Below the pieces are notes generated by a model. It was given only the letters and a program-made list of their open reading frames with translations, ran no database searches and was not told the DNA's origin. A stretch of DNA of 64,000 bases, from positions 5,704,001 to 5,768,000 of the forward strand of contig NZ_CP154796.1 of NCBI RefSeq assembly GCF_039566955.1, in the 5' to 3' direction. Origin of the DNA: Micromonospora sp. DSM 45708 (GTDB lineage: Bacteria > Actinomycetota > Actinomycetes > Mycobacteriales > Micromonosporaceae). This document shows, one piece after another, positions 29,130-38,874 of the stretch (position 1 is its first letter; every line of letters starts with the position of its first letter). A program made the position numbers and the translations under genes.

Positions 29130-29981
29130 TCATTCATCGCGCATTCCCGCCACGGCGTCCCCGAGCCCGGCGATCAGGCCCTCGACCCGCCAGTAGAGCT
29201 GCCGGCTTCGAGGAACGGCGATCACCAGGCAACCCCGGTAGCCCTCGCCGCTGTTCCGCCGCACCGTCGTCGGACTGTGCCGTTTGAGCGTCGCCCGCGT
29301 GAACCGCTCCAGCGGGAGCCGCAGCCGCTCCGCCCACCAGCGCTCGGTCGCCTCGACCTCGCCGGACTCGTGGATGAGCAGTCGGTAACTCGCCATCTCG
29401 CGGTTGACACCACAGGCGGCGAGAAACGCGAGGAACAGCGCGAGCAAGCCGGGGTCGCTGTTGACGAACTCCAGTCGATCCTGCGGTCGCCACGGCTTCG
29501 ACTTGCTCCCCTCGCACCAGTAGATCGCCGCGCCAAGCACCAGCAGGTCCCGCTCGCTGAGGCCACCCACCGCAGCCGCGGCCCGAGCCTTCGTGGCAGC
29601 CTGCTCCGCATCCCGCGCCTCCCGGTAGGCGCCCCAACGCGCATCCGTCATCACCTTCGCGTGCGCCCGTCGCCGCTCGGCCGTCGCGGCGTCCGGGTTC
29701 AGCGGCAGGTGCCGCACCCACTGGTAGGCGGTGGACTTCGCCACGCCCAGCCGCACCGCGATCTGGTTGACCGAACACCCGGTCGCGCGCAGCCTCAGCG
29801 CCTCGGCGCGGGCGTCGTCCCGGGCCCGGGGGCGACGGGTCCACTTCGGCGGCGACACGCCGCGCAGCAGCGCGTAGGCCCGGTCGCGGCCGATGCCGAG
29901 TCGGGCCCGGATCTCCACGACGGAGAGTTGTTCCTCGACGCGCAGCCGGCGCGCCTCGGCAGCGAGCGGATCGGTCACCAC
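29130..29981 (-). CDS. Helix-turn-helix protein with LAGLIDADG-like region
   Basis: 283 aa. Two helix-turn-helix segments occupy the N-terminal 90 residues (SVVEIRARLGIGRDRAYALL; CSVNQIAVRLGVAKSTAYQW), each resembling the resolvase or homeodomain-like type. Residues 140-283 contain LLVLGAAIYWCEGSK and YWRVEGLIAGLG, spaced like the paired LAGLIDADG helices of homing-endonuclease relatives found as solitary genes in archaea and actinobacteria. The acidic residue (CEG) that would bind metal is present in the first motif. It starts just upstream of the tRNA-Gln gene on the same strand. Whether it is a regulator, a domesticated nuclease or a mobile gene cannot be decided from sequence. Confidence 0.65.
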   Translation of the reverse strand: MVTDPLAAEARRLRVEEQLSVVEIRARLGIGRDRAYALLRGVSPPKWTRRPRARDDARAEALRLRATGCSVNQIAVRLGVAKSTAYQWVRHLPLNPDAATAERRRAHAKVMTDARWGAYREARDAEQAATKARAAAAVGGLSERDLLVLGAAIYWCEGSKSKPWRPQDRLEFVNSDPGLLALFLAFLAACGVNREMASYRLLIHESGEVEATERWWAERLRLPLERFTRATLKRHSPTTVRRNSGEGYRGCLVIAVPRSRQLYWRVEGLIAGLGDAVAGMRDE

Positions 29982-30055
29982 CCCAACTTAGAACAGGTGT
30001 ACGACATCTGGTCGCCGGTCGGCCGGCGCGGGCCGCGCCTGGCAGGATGGGGCGG

Positions 30056-30718
30056 GTGACCGACGTTCCCGGCAGCGACCGCGCTCGCCGGCGGGCCGTC
30101 CCGGCGGCCAAGCCCCGGGTGCGGATGTCCGCGGCGCAGCGGCGCGAGCAGTTGATCTCGATCGCCCGGCAGATCTTCGCCGAGCGCGGGTTCGACGCCA
30201 CCTCGATCGAGGAGGTGGCGTCGCGGGCCAAGGTCTCCAAGCCGGTGGTCTACGAGCACTTCGGCGGCAAGGAGGGGCTCTATGCGGTGGTGGTGGACCG
30301 GGAGGTCCGCTCGCTGCTGGACCGGATCACCACGGCGCTGACCGCGGGTCATCCCCGGGAGCTGCTGGAGCAGGCCGCGTTGACGCTGCTGACCTACATC
30401 GAGGAGGAGACCAGCGGGTTCCGGGTGCTGGTCCGGGAGTCGCCGCTGATGTCGGCGACGGGCAACTTCAGCAGCGTGATGAACGACGTCGCGCACCAGG
30501 TGGAGCACATCCTCGGCGCGGAGTTCTCCAGTCGGGGGTACGACCCGAAGCTCGCGGAGCTCTACTCGCAGGCGCTGGTGGGCATGGTGGCGTTGACCGG
30601 GCGCTGGTGGCTGGAGGTGCGCAAGCCGCGCAAGGAGACGGTGGCGGCGCACCTGGTGAACCTGGCCTGGAACGGCCTGTCGCACCTGGAGTCGAAACCG
30701 GGGCCGATCCGCGGTTAG
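30056..30718 (+). CDS. TetR family transcriptional regulator
   Basis: 220 aa. After a basic 30-residue leader comes a typical TetR helix-turn-helix (ISIARQIFAERGFDATSIE, VASRAKVSKPVVYEHFGGK), then an all-helical ligand domain. A TetR gene beside glmU is conserved in mycobacteria (Rv1019), and this protein's YEHFGGKEGLYAVVVDRE stretch fits that group. GTG 30056 is preferred because a GGGGCGG lies just upstream; ATG 30047 is the alternative. The end overlaps the stop of the convergent DUF4383 gene by four bases. Confidence 0.88.
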   Translation: MTDVPGSDRARRRAVPAAKPRVRMSAAQRREQLISIARQIFAERGFDATSIEEVASRAKVSKPVVYEHFGGKEGLYAVVVDREVRSLLDRITTALTAGHPRELLEQAALTLLTYIEEETSGFRVLVRESPLMSATGNFSSVMNDVAHQVEHILGAEFSSRGYDPKLAELYSQALVGMVALTGRWWLEVRKPRKETVAAHLVNLAWNGLSHLESKPGPIRG

Positions 30719-31188
30719 CGGTTGCCCTCGGCAACCGGGTGGTAGCGGCGTCGCCGCTCCTCCTCGGCGTGCTCGGGCGGCCCGACCTTGTCGTAGAGCC
30801 CGGTGGCGAGCAGGATCAGCCCGAACAGCAGCGACACGACGACGGTGGACATCGAGAAGTTCAGGAAGTTCGCCGAGGTCTGGAGCACGGACATCATCAG
30901 GATGCCGGTGACCAGGAAGACCGCGCCGGCGGTGAGGTTCATGTAGTGCCCGAGGTTGTTCCGGCGGGACGCGCCGAGCAGGAGGACCGCGCCGAAGACC
31001 ACCGACACCAGCGAGAAGGCCAGGTTGGTGCGCAGCCCGAGGGCGTAGGTGTCCTGCCGGCTGAACAGCCCGTCGCCCCAGGTCTTGAACACGCCCCAGA
31101 CACCGAAGGCCAGGATGTAGAGGCCGATGAGACCGGACAGCACCCGGTAGAGCGGTCGCGCGGGGTGGTTCACCGGGAAGTGCGCCAT
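30715..31188 (-). CDS. DUF4383 membrane protein, copy 2
   Basis: 157 aa with four transmembrane segments and the DUF4383 N-terminal motif MAHFPVNHPARPLYRVLSG. It is a clear paralogue of the next gene upstream (same motif NHPAR.YR, same segment order, LTGLYDKVG/MVGMYGKVG near the end). Function of the family is unknown; in Streptomyces related genes are stress-associated (knowledge is thin). The C-terminal tail is basic. Its stop overlaps the stop of the convergent TetR gene. Confidence 0.8.
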   Translation of the reverse strand: MAHFPVNHPARPLYRVLSGLIGLYILAFGVWGVFKTWGDGLFSRQDTYALGLRTNLAFSLVSVVFGAVLLLGASRRNNLGHYMNLTAGAVFLVTGILMMSVLQTSANFLNFSMSTVVVSLLFGLILLATGLYDKVGPPEHAEEERRRRYHPVAEGNR

Positions 31189-31259
31189 GGTGCCCTCCAG
31201 TCGTCCGACTGATTCGGGGCAATTGTCGCCCGAGCCGGCCGCTCCCGTCCCGGAAAACG

Positions 31260-31292
31260 CCGACGGCCCGGCGCGGTGCGCCGGGCCGTCGG
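31260..31292 (-). terminator. Hairpin between the two DUF4383 genes
   Basis: A 14-bp stem (CCGACGGCCCGGCG / CGCCGGGCCGTCGG) with a 5-nt loop follows the upstream DUF4383 gene by 11 bp. It separates the two paralogues into different transcription units or attenuates the second. Confidence 0.8.
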
Positions 31293-31303
31293 GACGAATC
31301 GGA

Positions 31304-31759
31304 TCAGAGCACCAGGCGGGCCTTCTGCCAGGCCTCGTGCTCGTCGGAACTGCCGACCTTGCCGTACATGCCGACCATCAGGAGCACCAGCGACAGCGTC
31401 AGGACCACGATGACGGTCATGATCGAGAAGTTGAGCACGTTGGCGTCCGTGTGGAGGAACGCCAGCGCGGCCAGACCGATGACCATCAGGGCGTACGCCA
31501 GCCACTGGTTGATCGCCACGTCGAGGTTGCGGCCGATCGCGGTGCCGACCAGGATCACCACGCCGATCAGGATCGACAGCAGCGAGTAGGCCAGGTTGGT
31601 GCCCTGACCGAGCACCCTGGTGTCGTCCTGGGCGAAGAAGTCGTTGCCGGCGCTGGCGATGATGCCGAGGCCGCCGAAGACGACGAAGTACAGACCAACG
31701 AGCCCGCCGATCGCCCGGTAGATCGGCCGCGCGGGGTGGTTGACGGGGGTGTGGGCCAT
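31304..31759 (-). CDS. DUF4383 membrane protein, copy 1
   Basis: 151 aa, four transmembrane segments, opening MAHTPVNHPARPIYRAIGG. Paralogue of the gene at 30715-31188; the two probably arose by tandem duplication. A good hairpin follows the stop. No signal peptide is cleaved by eye; the first segment starts around residue 20. Function unknown. Confidence 0.8.
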   Translation of the reverse strand: MAHTPVNHPARPIYRAIGGLVGLYFVVFGGLGIIASAGNDFFAQDDTRVLGQGTNLAYSLLSILIGVVILVGTAIGRNLDVAINQWLAYALMVIGLAALAFLHTDANVLNFSIMTVIVVLTLSLVLLMVGMYGKVGSSDEHEAWQKARLVL

Positions 31760-31845
31760 CTCTGCGTCTCCAAGACCGTTCGGATGAGGGTTCCTCCGGA
31801 GATTGTCCCGTACGGCGGTCAGTGACGCCGCACACCCCCCACGCC

Positions 31846-33645
<1,800 letters not shown>

Positions 33646-33660
33646 TGAGCCACCTTTCAC

Positions 33661-33695
33661 GAATCAGGCGTCCCGGGGCCCGGGACGCCTGATTC
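33661..33695 (-). terminator. Perfect 17-bp inverted repeat after ispE
   Basis: Two perfect 17-nt arms around a single central base (33678) lie 15 bp after the ispE stop and 16 bp before the ABC-F start. It should end the rsmA-ispE transcript; read in cruciform form it is also an extreme palindrome. Confidence 0.85.
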
Positions 33696-33709
33696 AAGGG
33701 TACGGGTCG

Positions 33710-34663
33710 TCAGATGATCCGGGCGCCGTGCACCGGGCCGTGGGCGACCCGCGCCTCCCGGCACACCCCGGCGGCGCTGAGCTCGTCGGCGATCCGCCCC
33801 GCGTCGGCCTGGTCGGCGGCGAGGAACACGCAGGTGGGCCCGGAGCCGGAGACGATGCCGGCCAGCGCGCCGGCGGCCTCGCCGGCCTTCAGCGTCCCGG
33901 CCAGCGCCGGGCGCATGGCGAGCGCGGCGTCCTGGAGGTCGTTGCCGAGCGTGGCGGCGAGCACCCGCGGGTCCCGCTGGCGCAGCGCGCCGAGCAGCGC
34001 GTCGGTGCTGCCCAGCGGCGCGCCGGCGGCCCCGGTGTCGCGCAGTCGGTCCAGCTCCCGGTAGGCGGCCGGGGTGGAGAGGCCGCCGTCGGCGATCGCC
34101 ACCACCCAGTGCCAGGAGGTGGGGCGGGCCAGCACCGGGCTGACCGCCTCGCCGCGGCCGGTGCCCAGCGCGGTGCCGCCGTGGATCAGGAACGGCACGT
34201 CGGAACCGAGGTCGGCGGCGATGCCGGCCAGCTCGTCGCGGGACAGCCCGGTGCCCCAGAGCGCGTCGCAGGCCACCAGCGCGGCAGCCGCGTCGGCGCT
34301 GCCGCCGGCCAGCCCACCGGCGAGCGGGATGTGCTTGCGCAGGTGCAACCGGGCGTGCGGCGCGACGCCGGCGTAGCCGGCGAGGGCGTGCGCGGCCCGC
34401 ATCACCAGGTTGGTGTCGTCCAGGGCCAGCTCGCCGGCGCCCTCGCCCTCCATGGTGAGCGCGAGCGTGTCGCCGCGGCGGGCGGTCAGCTCGTCGTAGA
34501 TGGAGATCGCGTGGTAGACGGTGTTCAGCTCGTGGTAGCCGTCCCGCCGCAGCGGCCCCACCCCGAGGTGGAGGTTGACCTTGGCGGGCACCCGCACCTT
34601 GACCGGACCGCTGGCCCCGCGCCGCTGCCCGTCCTCGCCCTCCGGTCGCCAGGCCTCGGTCAC
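33710..34663 (-). CDS. ispE: 4-(cytidine 5'-diphospho)-2-C-methyl-D-erythritol kinase
   Basis: 317 aa GHMP kinase of the methylerythritol phosphate pathway to isoprenoids. KVRVPAKVNLHLGVG at about 22-36 and the ATP loop PLAGGLAGGSADAAA near 112 are diagnostic, as is GSGPTCVFLA near the C-terminus. The first 20 residues are an unconserved extension, so the true start may be the GTG at the conserved VKVRVPAK. Downstream of rsmA on the same strand, as in most actinobacteria. Confidence 0.94.
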   Translation of the reverse strand: MTEAWRPEGEDGQRRGASGPVKVRVPAKVNLHLGVGPLRRDGYHELNTVYHAISIYDELTARRGDTLALTMEGEGAGELALDDTNLVMRAAHALAGYAGVAPHARLHLRKHIPLAGGLAGGSADAAAALVACDALWGTGLSRDELAGIAADLGSDVPFLIHGGTALGTGRGEAVSPVLARPTSWHWVVAIADGGLSTPAAYRELDRLRDTGAAGAPLGSTDALLGALRQRDPRVLAATLGNDLQDAALAMRPALAGTLKAGEAAGALAGIVSGSGPTCVFLAADQADAGRIADELSAAGVCREARVAHGPVHGARII

Positions 34664-34746
34664 CGGGACAGCTCCCGTGGGCGCAGGCGGGTGTCGAACG
34701 GCTTCTGCACGGTCAGCTCCTCGGCGGGTCGGGCAACGGCGCCAGC

Positions 34747-35616
34747 CTACTGGGCACCGGTGGAGCCGTCCGGGGCCGACGCGGCGACCGCGGCGAACTG
34801 CTCGACGGTGAGCGACTCGCCGCGGGCGCCCGGGTCCACGCCGGCGGCGGTGAGCGCGGCGGCGGCCCGGTCCGCGCCGCCGGCCCAGCCGGCCAGCGCG
34901 GCGCGTAGCGTCTTGCGGCGCTGGGCGAACGCGGCGTCGACCACCGCGAAGACCGCCTTGCGGGGTACGTCGGGGCGGGGCGGCTCGCGGCGGGTGAACG
35001 CGACCAGGCCGGAGTCGACGTTGGGTACCGGCCAGAACACGTTGGGCGGGACCTTGCCGGCGGCGCGGGCGCGGGCGTACCAGGCGAGCTTGACCGAGGG
35101 GATGCCGTACACCTTGGAGCCGGGACCGGCGACGAGCCGGTCGGCGACCTCCTTCTGCACCATCACCAGGCCGTGCCGCAGGGTGGGCAGCTCGGCGAGG
35201 AGGTGCAGCACCACCGGCACGGCCACGTTGTAGGGCAGGTTCGCGACCAGCGCGGTGGGCGCCGGGTCGCCCAGGTCGGCGGCGGTGACCCGCAGCGCGT
35301 CGGCGGGGTGCACGGTGAGCCGGGCGGCGTCCGGGCCGGCGAACCGGTCGGCGGTGCCCGGCAGCGCGGCGGCGAGCGCCGGGTCGAGTTCCACGGCGTG
35401 CACGTGTGCGGCGACCGGCAGCAGCGCCAGCGTGAGCGAGCCGAGGCCGGGGCCGACCTCCAGCGCCACGTCGTCCGGGGCCAGCCCGGCGGCGGTGACG
35501 ATCCGGCGCACCGTGTTCGGGTCGTGCACGAAGTTCTGGCCGAGCTTCTTGGTCGGCGTGACGCCGAGCCGCGCGGCGAGTTCCCGGATCTCCGCCGGGC
35601 CGAGGAGTCCGGTCAC
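34747..35616 (-). CDS. rsmA: 16S rRNA dimethyladenosine transferase RsmA (KsgA)
   Basis: 289 aa enzyme that dimethylates A1518 and A1519 in 16S rRNA. Conserved parts: [31 protein letters not shown] (SAM site), [11 protein letters not shown] (catalytic), [17 protein letters not shown] 35616 is chosen because it opens the conserved domain and a TACGCT -10 box ends 7 nt before it, implying a leaderless message; the frame is open to 35706. Precedes ispE. Confidence 0.94.
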   Translation of the reverse strand: MTGLLGPAEIRELAARLGVTPTKKLGQNFVHDPNTVRRIVTAAGLAPDDVALEVGPGLGSLTLALLPVAAHVHAVELDPALAAALPGTADRFAGPDAARLTVHPADALRVTAADLGDPAPTALVANLPYNVAVPVVLHLLAELPTLRHGLVMVQKEVADRLVAGPGSKVYGIPSVKLAWYARARAAGKVPPNVFWPVPNVDSGLVAFTRREPPRPDVPRKAVFAVVDAAFAQRRKTLRAALAGWAGGADRAAAALTAAGVDPGARGESLTVEQFAAVAASAPDGSTGAQ

Positions 35617-35623
35617 GCCCCGT

Positions 35624-35629
35624 AGCGTA
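35624..35629 (-). promoter_or_regulatory. Leaderless -10 box of rsmA
   Basis: TACGCT on the minus strand lies 7 nt before the GTG of rsmA. No Shine-Dalgarno sequence is present, which fits transcription starting at the first codon. Confidence 0.5.
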
Positions 35630-35652
35630 AGCGCCCGCGCCGGGCGGTTAGG

Positions 35653-35675
35653 AGGGGCCCCTTGGCGGGGCCCCT
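35653..35675 (-). terminator. Hairpin after tatD
   Basis: A 9-bp stem AGGGGCCCC/GGGGCCCCT with a 5-nt loop begins 2 bp past the tatD stop. Confidence 0.75.
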
Positions 35676-35677
35676 TC

Positions 35678-36571
35678 TCAACCCCACGGGCCGAACGCGC
35701 GCTCACCGTTGGTGGAGAGCGCGGCGCAGAGCGTCTCCAGGTCGGTGCCGGTGGTGTCGGCCAGGAACCGGACCGTCAGCGGGATCAGGTACGACGCGTT
35801 CGGCCGGCCCCGGTACGGCATCGGCGTCAGGTACGGCGCGTCGGTCTCCACCAGCATCTGCCCGGCCGGGGTGACGGCGGCGGCCTCGCGCAGCGCGGCG
35901 GCGCTGCCGAACGTGACAGTGCCGGCGAAGCTGAGCAGGTGGCCCCGGCGGACGCACTCGCGGGCGAAGTCGGCGTCGCCGGAGAAGCAGTGCATCACCA
36001 CGGTGTCCGGGGCGCCCTCGTCGTCGAGGATGCGCAGCACGTCGGCGTGCGCGTCGCGGTCGTGGACGACGAGCGTCTTGCCGTGGCGCTTGGCGATGGC
36101 GATGTGCGCCCGGAAGCTCTCCTCCTGCGTGGCCCGACCGGCCTCGCCGGTGCGGAAGAAGTCCATCCCGGTCTCGCCGACGCCGCGGACCCGGTCCCGT
36201 CCGGCCAGCGTCTCGATCCGGCGCAGCGCCTCGTCCAGGTCGGCGAGGCGGGGCGCCTCGTTGGGGTGCAGCGCCACGGTGGCCAGCACCGCGGCGTGCC
36301 GGTCGGCGACGTCGGCGCCCCACTCGGACGACGCGACGTCCACGCCGACCTGGACGAGCCGGTCCACGCCGACGGCGGCGGCGACCGCGACCGCGGCGGC
36401 GACCGGGTCGCCGCCGGTGGGTCCGCCCGGGGGCGTGCCGTACTCGCCGACGGTGATGTCGAGGTGGGTGTGGCTGTCCGGCACGGGCACGGGCAGCGGC
36501 TCGGGGGCGGGCGGGAACTCGCCGGCCCGGCGGGCCGCGCGCTGCTTGCGGGTCTCGGTCTGCTCGGTCAT
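35678..36571 (-). CDS. TatD family metal-dependent hydrolase
   Basis: 297 aa TIM-barrel deoxyribonuclease-like protein. Metal ligands are visible: HTHLD near residue 31, [16 protein letters not shown] and MHCFSGD, and TDAPYLTP near the C-terminus. The first 30 residues ([13 protein letters not shown]) are a basic extension. ATG 36571 is used; upstream ATG 36583 is in frame and no good ribosome site distinguishes them. In M. tuberculosis tatD and ksgA flank rpfB; here they are only 61 bp apart with nothing between. Confidence 0.9.
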   Translation of the reverse strand: MTEQTETRKQRAARRAGEFPPAPEPLPVPVPDSHTHLDITVGEYGTPPGGPTGGDPVAAAVAVAAAVGVDRLVQVGVDVASSEWGADVADRHAAVLATVALHPNEAPRLADLDEALRRIETLAGRDRVRGVGETGMDFFRTGEAGRATQEESFRAHIAIAKRHGKTLVVHDRDAHADVLRILDDEGAPDTVVMHCFSGDADFARECVRRGHLLSFAGTVTFGSAAALREAAAVTPAGQMLVETDAPYLTPMPYRGRPNASYLIPLTVRFLADTTGTDLETLCAALSTNGERAFGPWG

Positions 36572-36652
36572 CGCGGCCAGCATCACACATCCGCGCCGGG
36601 CCACGTTTCCGGACCGCCACCGGTCGTTCACACGCCCCACATCTGGCCGGCC

Positions 36653-36658
36653 TAGCGT
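36653..36658 (+). promoter_or_regulatory. Leaderless -10 box of the 414-aa gene
   Basis: TAGCGT ends 7 nt before the ATG at 36666. There is no ribosome-binding sequence in between. Confidence 0.5.
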
Positions 36659-36665
36659 CCCGGAA

Positions 36666-37910
36666 ATGACCGTCACCGACCAGACCGACGGCGCCGCCTC
36701 CGAGCGGACCGGGGTGCGCGTGACGTACGACGGGCGCGTGCACCCGGCCGAGGAACTCGCCCGGGGCGCGGCGTACGAGCTGTTCAGCGCCGACGAGGTG
36801 CCCGGATTCGAGTGGTGTCCCCGGCCGGGCGGCGGGCTGCCCTGGCGGCGGTTCGTGCACGCGACCGAGGTGGACGCGGTGCACGGGGCGGCCGAGCCGA
36901 CCGAGGAGTCCGACTCGCCGCTGCTGATGCCGGTGCACCGGGACCGGGGTTGGGCGTACGTGCACCAGCTCAGCCAGCGGCCGGCGGCGGCGGGCGACGC
37001 GACGCTGGCCGCGGTGCGGGCGTCGGCGGTGATCCGGCCGGGCACCCGGATGGTGAAGGTGCTCTCCGCCCGGCAGCTCGCCGGTTACGTGCGGGGCTGG
37101 TTGCCGCACGGCTTCTGCTACCGGGAGCACGACGTGGCGCACCTGCGGACGCCGGCGGGGCTGGCGGTGCTGCGCGGCGACTCCGAGGGCGGCGACGTGG
37201 CGTACGCGTTGCGCTGGCGGGCCGCCGACCCGGCCGACTACGACGTCCCGGTCGGCCCGGCGCACCGCGGGTTGACCGCCCTGCCGCCCCGTGACCGGAT
37301 CGGGCCGCCGGTGCTGGGCACCGGGTTCGTGCCGAGCGACGCGCAGCTCGTCCCGGAGTTCGTCACCCGGGACTTCGCCGACCTGCCGTTGCCGGCCAAC
37401 GCCTCGCTGCTCGCCTACCCGGCGGAGGGGGTGGAGGTGGTGCTCTACACCTATCAGGCGGAGCAGCGCGGCTGGCTGCGGCTGGCCGGTCCGCAGTGGC
37501 GGCACCTGCTCGCCGCGGTGCCCGGCCTCGCCGCCGACCAGGAGTACGTGCCGACCGGCGACGCGCCGCGCTCCACCCGGCTCGTCGGCGCGTACGCCGG
37601 GGCCGAGTACGAGGCGGTGGCCGACCAGCCCGGCGGGTTCCGGGTGCTGGCGATGACCCGGGCGGCCCGGTATCCGGTGGACGCGGCGGCCCGGCGGCTG
37701 CGCGTGGCCGTCTGGCGCGGGGTGCCGTGTCTGGTGCTGCGGGAGGAGGCGGGCTGGCTGCGGTTGCGGCTGCGCCGCCCGGATCCGGACGCGGTGGCGG
37801 TGACCGGGGCGCAGTGTCACGAACGGGGCGTCTACGAGGTGTGGGCGCCGGGCGGCGAGCTGACCGAGGACCGGGTGGTGGACCTGCCGTACCCGCGCCG
37901 CGACGCATAG
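36666..37910 (+). CDS. Conserved hypothetical protein, 414 aa
   Basis: Soluble protein without signal peptide or membrane segments. No domain recognised. The N-terminal third has RVTYDGRVHPAEELARGAAYELF; the C-terminal third has two imperfectly repeated stretches around TRAARYPVDAAARRLRVAVWRG and WLRLRLRRPDPDAVAVTGAQCHERGVYEVWAP, which look like repeated beta units. Many Trp and Arg residues. Divergent from tatD; probably leaderless. Followed after 58 bp by an alpha/beta hydrolase. Confidence 0.75.
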   Translation: MTVTDQTDGAASERTGVRVTYDGRVHPAEELARGAAYELFSADEVPGFEWCPRPGGGLPWRRFVHATEVDAVHGAAEPTEESDSPLLMPVHRDRGWAYVHQLSQRPAAAGDATLAAVRASAVIRPGTRMVKVLSARQLAGYVRGWLPHGFCYREHDVAHLRTPAGLAVLRGDSEGGDVAYALRWRAADPADYDVPVGPAHRGLTALPPRDRIGPPVLGTGFVPSDAQLVPEFVTRDFADLPLPANASLLAYPAEGVEVVLYTYQAEQRGWLRLAGPQWRHLLAAVPGLAADQEYVPTGDAPRSTRLVGAYAGAEYEAVADQPGGFRVLAMTRAARYPVDAAARRLRVAVWRGVPCLVLREEAGWLRLRLRRPDPDAVAVTGAQCHERGVYEVWAPGGELTEDRVVDLPYPRRDA

Positions 37911-37968
37911 CCGGCGGCGGGTCGGGAAGGCGAGGGCGTCCGAGACCCACGCGAGGGGGAATTCCGAC

Positions 37969-38820
37969 ATGCCTTTCGTCACCGTCGGTACGGAGAACTC
38001 CGCACCTATCGACCTGTACTACGAGGATCACGGTTCCGGTCAGCCGATCGTGCTGATCCACGGTTTCCCGTTCAACGGGGCGACCTGGGAGAAGATGAGC
38101 GGTCCGCTGCTCGCCGCCGGATATCGGGTGATCACGTACGACCGGCGCGGGTTCGGCAGTTCCGCCCAGCCGGCGTTCGGCTACGACTACGACACGTTCG
38201 CCGCCGATCTCGACGTGCTGATGACCGAGTTGGACCTGCGGAACGCGATCCTGGTCGGGCACTCGATGGGCACCGGCGAGGTCACCCGCTACCTGGGCGC
38301 GTACGGCTCGGACCGGGTGTCGCGGGCGGTGGTGATGGCGCCGTTGGCGCCGTTCCTGCTGAAGACCGCCGACAACCCGGAGGGTGTCGAGAAGAGCCTG
38401 TTCGACGGGTTCCAGCAGGCGATCATCCAGGACCGGTTCGCCTACCTGACGCAGTTCTGCGACGCGTTCTTCAACGCCAGCGAGAACAGGGGCAAGCTGG
38501 TCAGCGACGAGGCGTACCACGCGCACTGGCAGATCGGCGCGCAGGCGTCGGCCAAGGGCACCCACGACTCGGTGGACGCCTGGCAGACCGACTTCCGCGG
38601 CGACCTGCCGAACATCAAGGTGCCGGTGCTGATCATCCAGGGCGACAAGGACAACGTGCTGCCGTACCCGAAGACGGGTCAGCGGCTGGTGAACATGCTG
38701 CCCGACGCCAAGCTGGTCACGCTGAAGGGCGCGCCGCACGGCACCCCGTGGACGCACCCGACCGAGGTCAACAACGCGATCATGGAGTTCATCGGCAAGC
38801 CGAGCATGGCCCGGGCCTGA
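37969..38820 (+). CDS. Alpha/beta hydrolase, non-heme chloroperoxidase type
   Basis: 283 aa. The catalytic triad is readable: Ser in GHSMGTGEV (about residue 97), Asp in QGDKDNVLPY (about 225), and His in GAPHGTPW (about 253); the oxyanion motif HGFPFNGATW is near residue 26. This is the cofactor-free haloperoxidase/esterase group, where peroxidase activity is a side reaction and the natural substrate is usually an ester. ATG 37969 with GAGGGGG upstream. A strong hairpin follows. Confidence 0.9.
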   Translation: MPFVTVGTENSAPIDLYYEDHGSGQPIVLIHGFPFNGATWEKMSGPLLAAGYRVITYDRRGFGSSAQPAFGYDYDTFAADLDVLMTELDLRNAILVGHSMGTGEVTRYLGAYGSDRVSRAVVMAPLAPFLLKTADNPEGVEKSLFDGFQQAIIQDRFAYLTQFCDAFFNASENRGKLVSDEAYHAHWQIGAQASAKGTHDSVDAWQTDFRGDLPNIKVPVLIIQGDKDNVLPYPKTGQRLVNMLPDAKLVTLKGAPHGTPWTHPTEVNNAIMEFIGKPSMARA

Positions 38821-38833
38821 CCCCGGACGACGA

Positions 38834-38860
38834 GCGGCCCCGGGCTTTCCCCGGGGCCGC
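38834..38860. terminator. Bidirectional hairpin between hydrolase and metG
   Basis: 11-bp perfect stem GCGGCCCCGGG/CCCGGGGCCGC with loop CTTTC, between convergent genes. Confidence 0.85.
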
Positions 38861-38874
38861 CGTCGCGTCGGTGG

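Noticed and set aside
37363..38757. 464-residue minus-strand frame
   Set aside because: Antisense to the alpha/beta hydrolase with its complete triad and to the end of the 414-aa gene.
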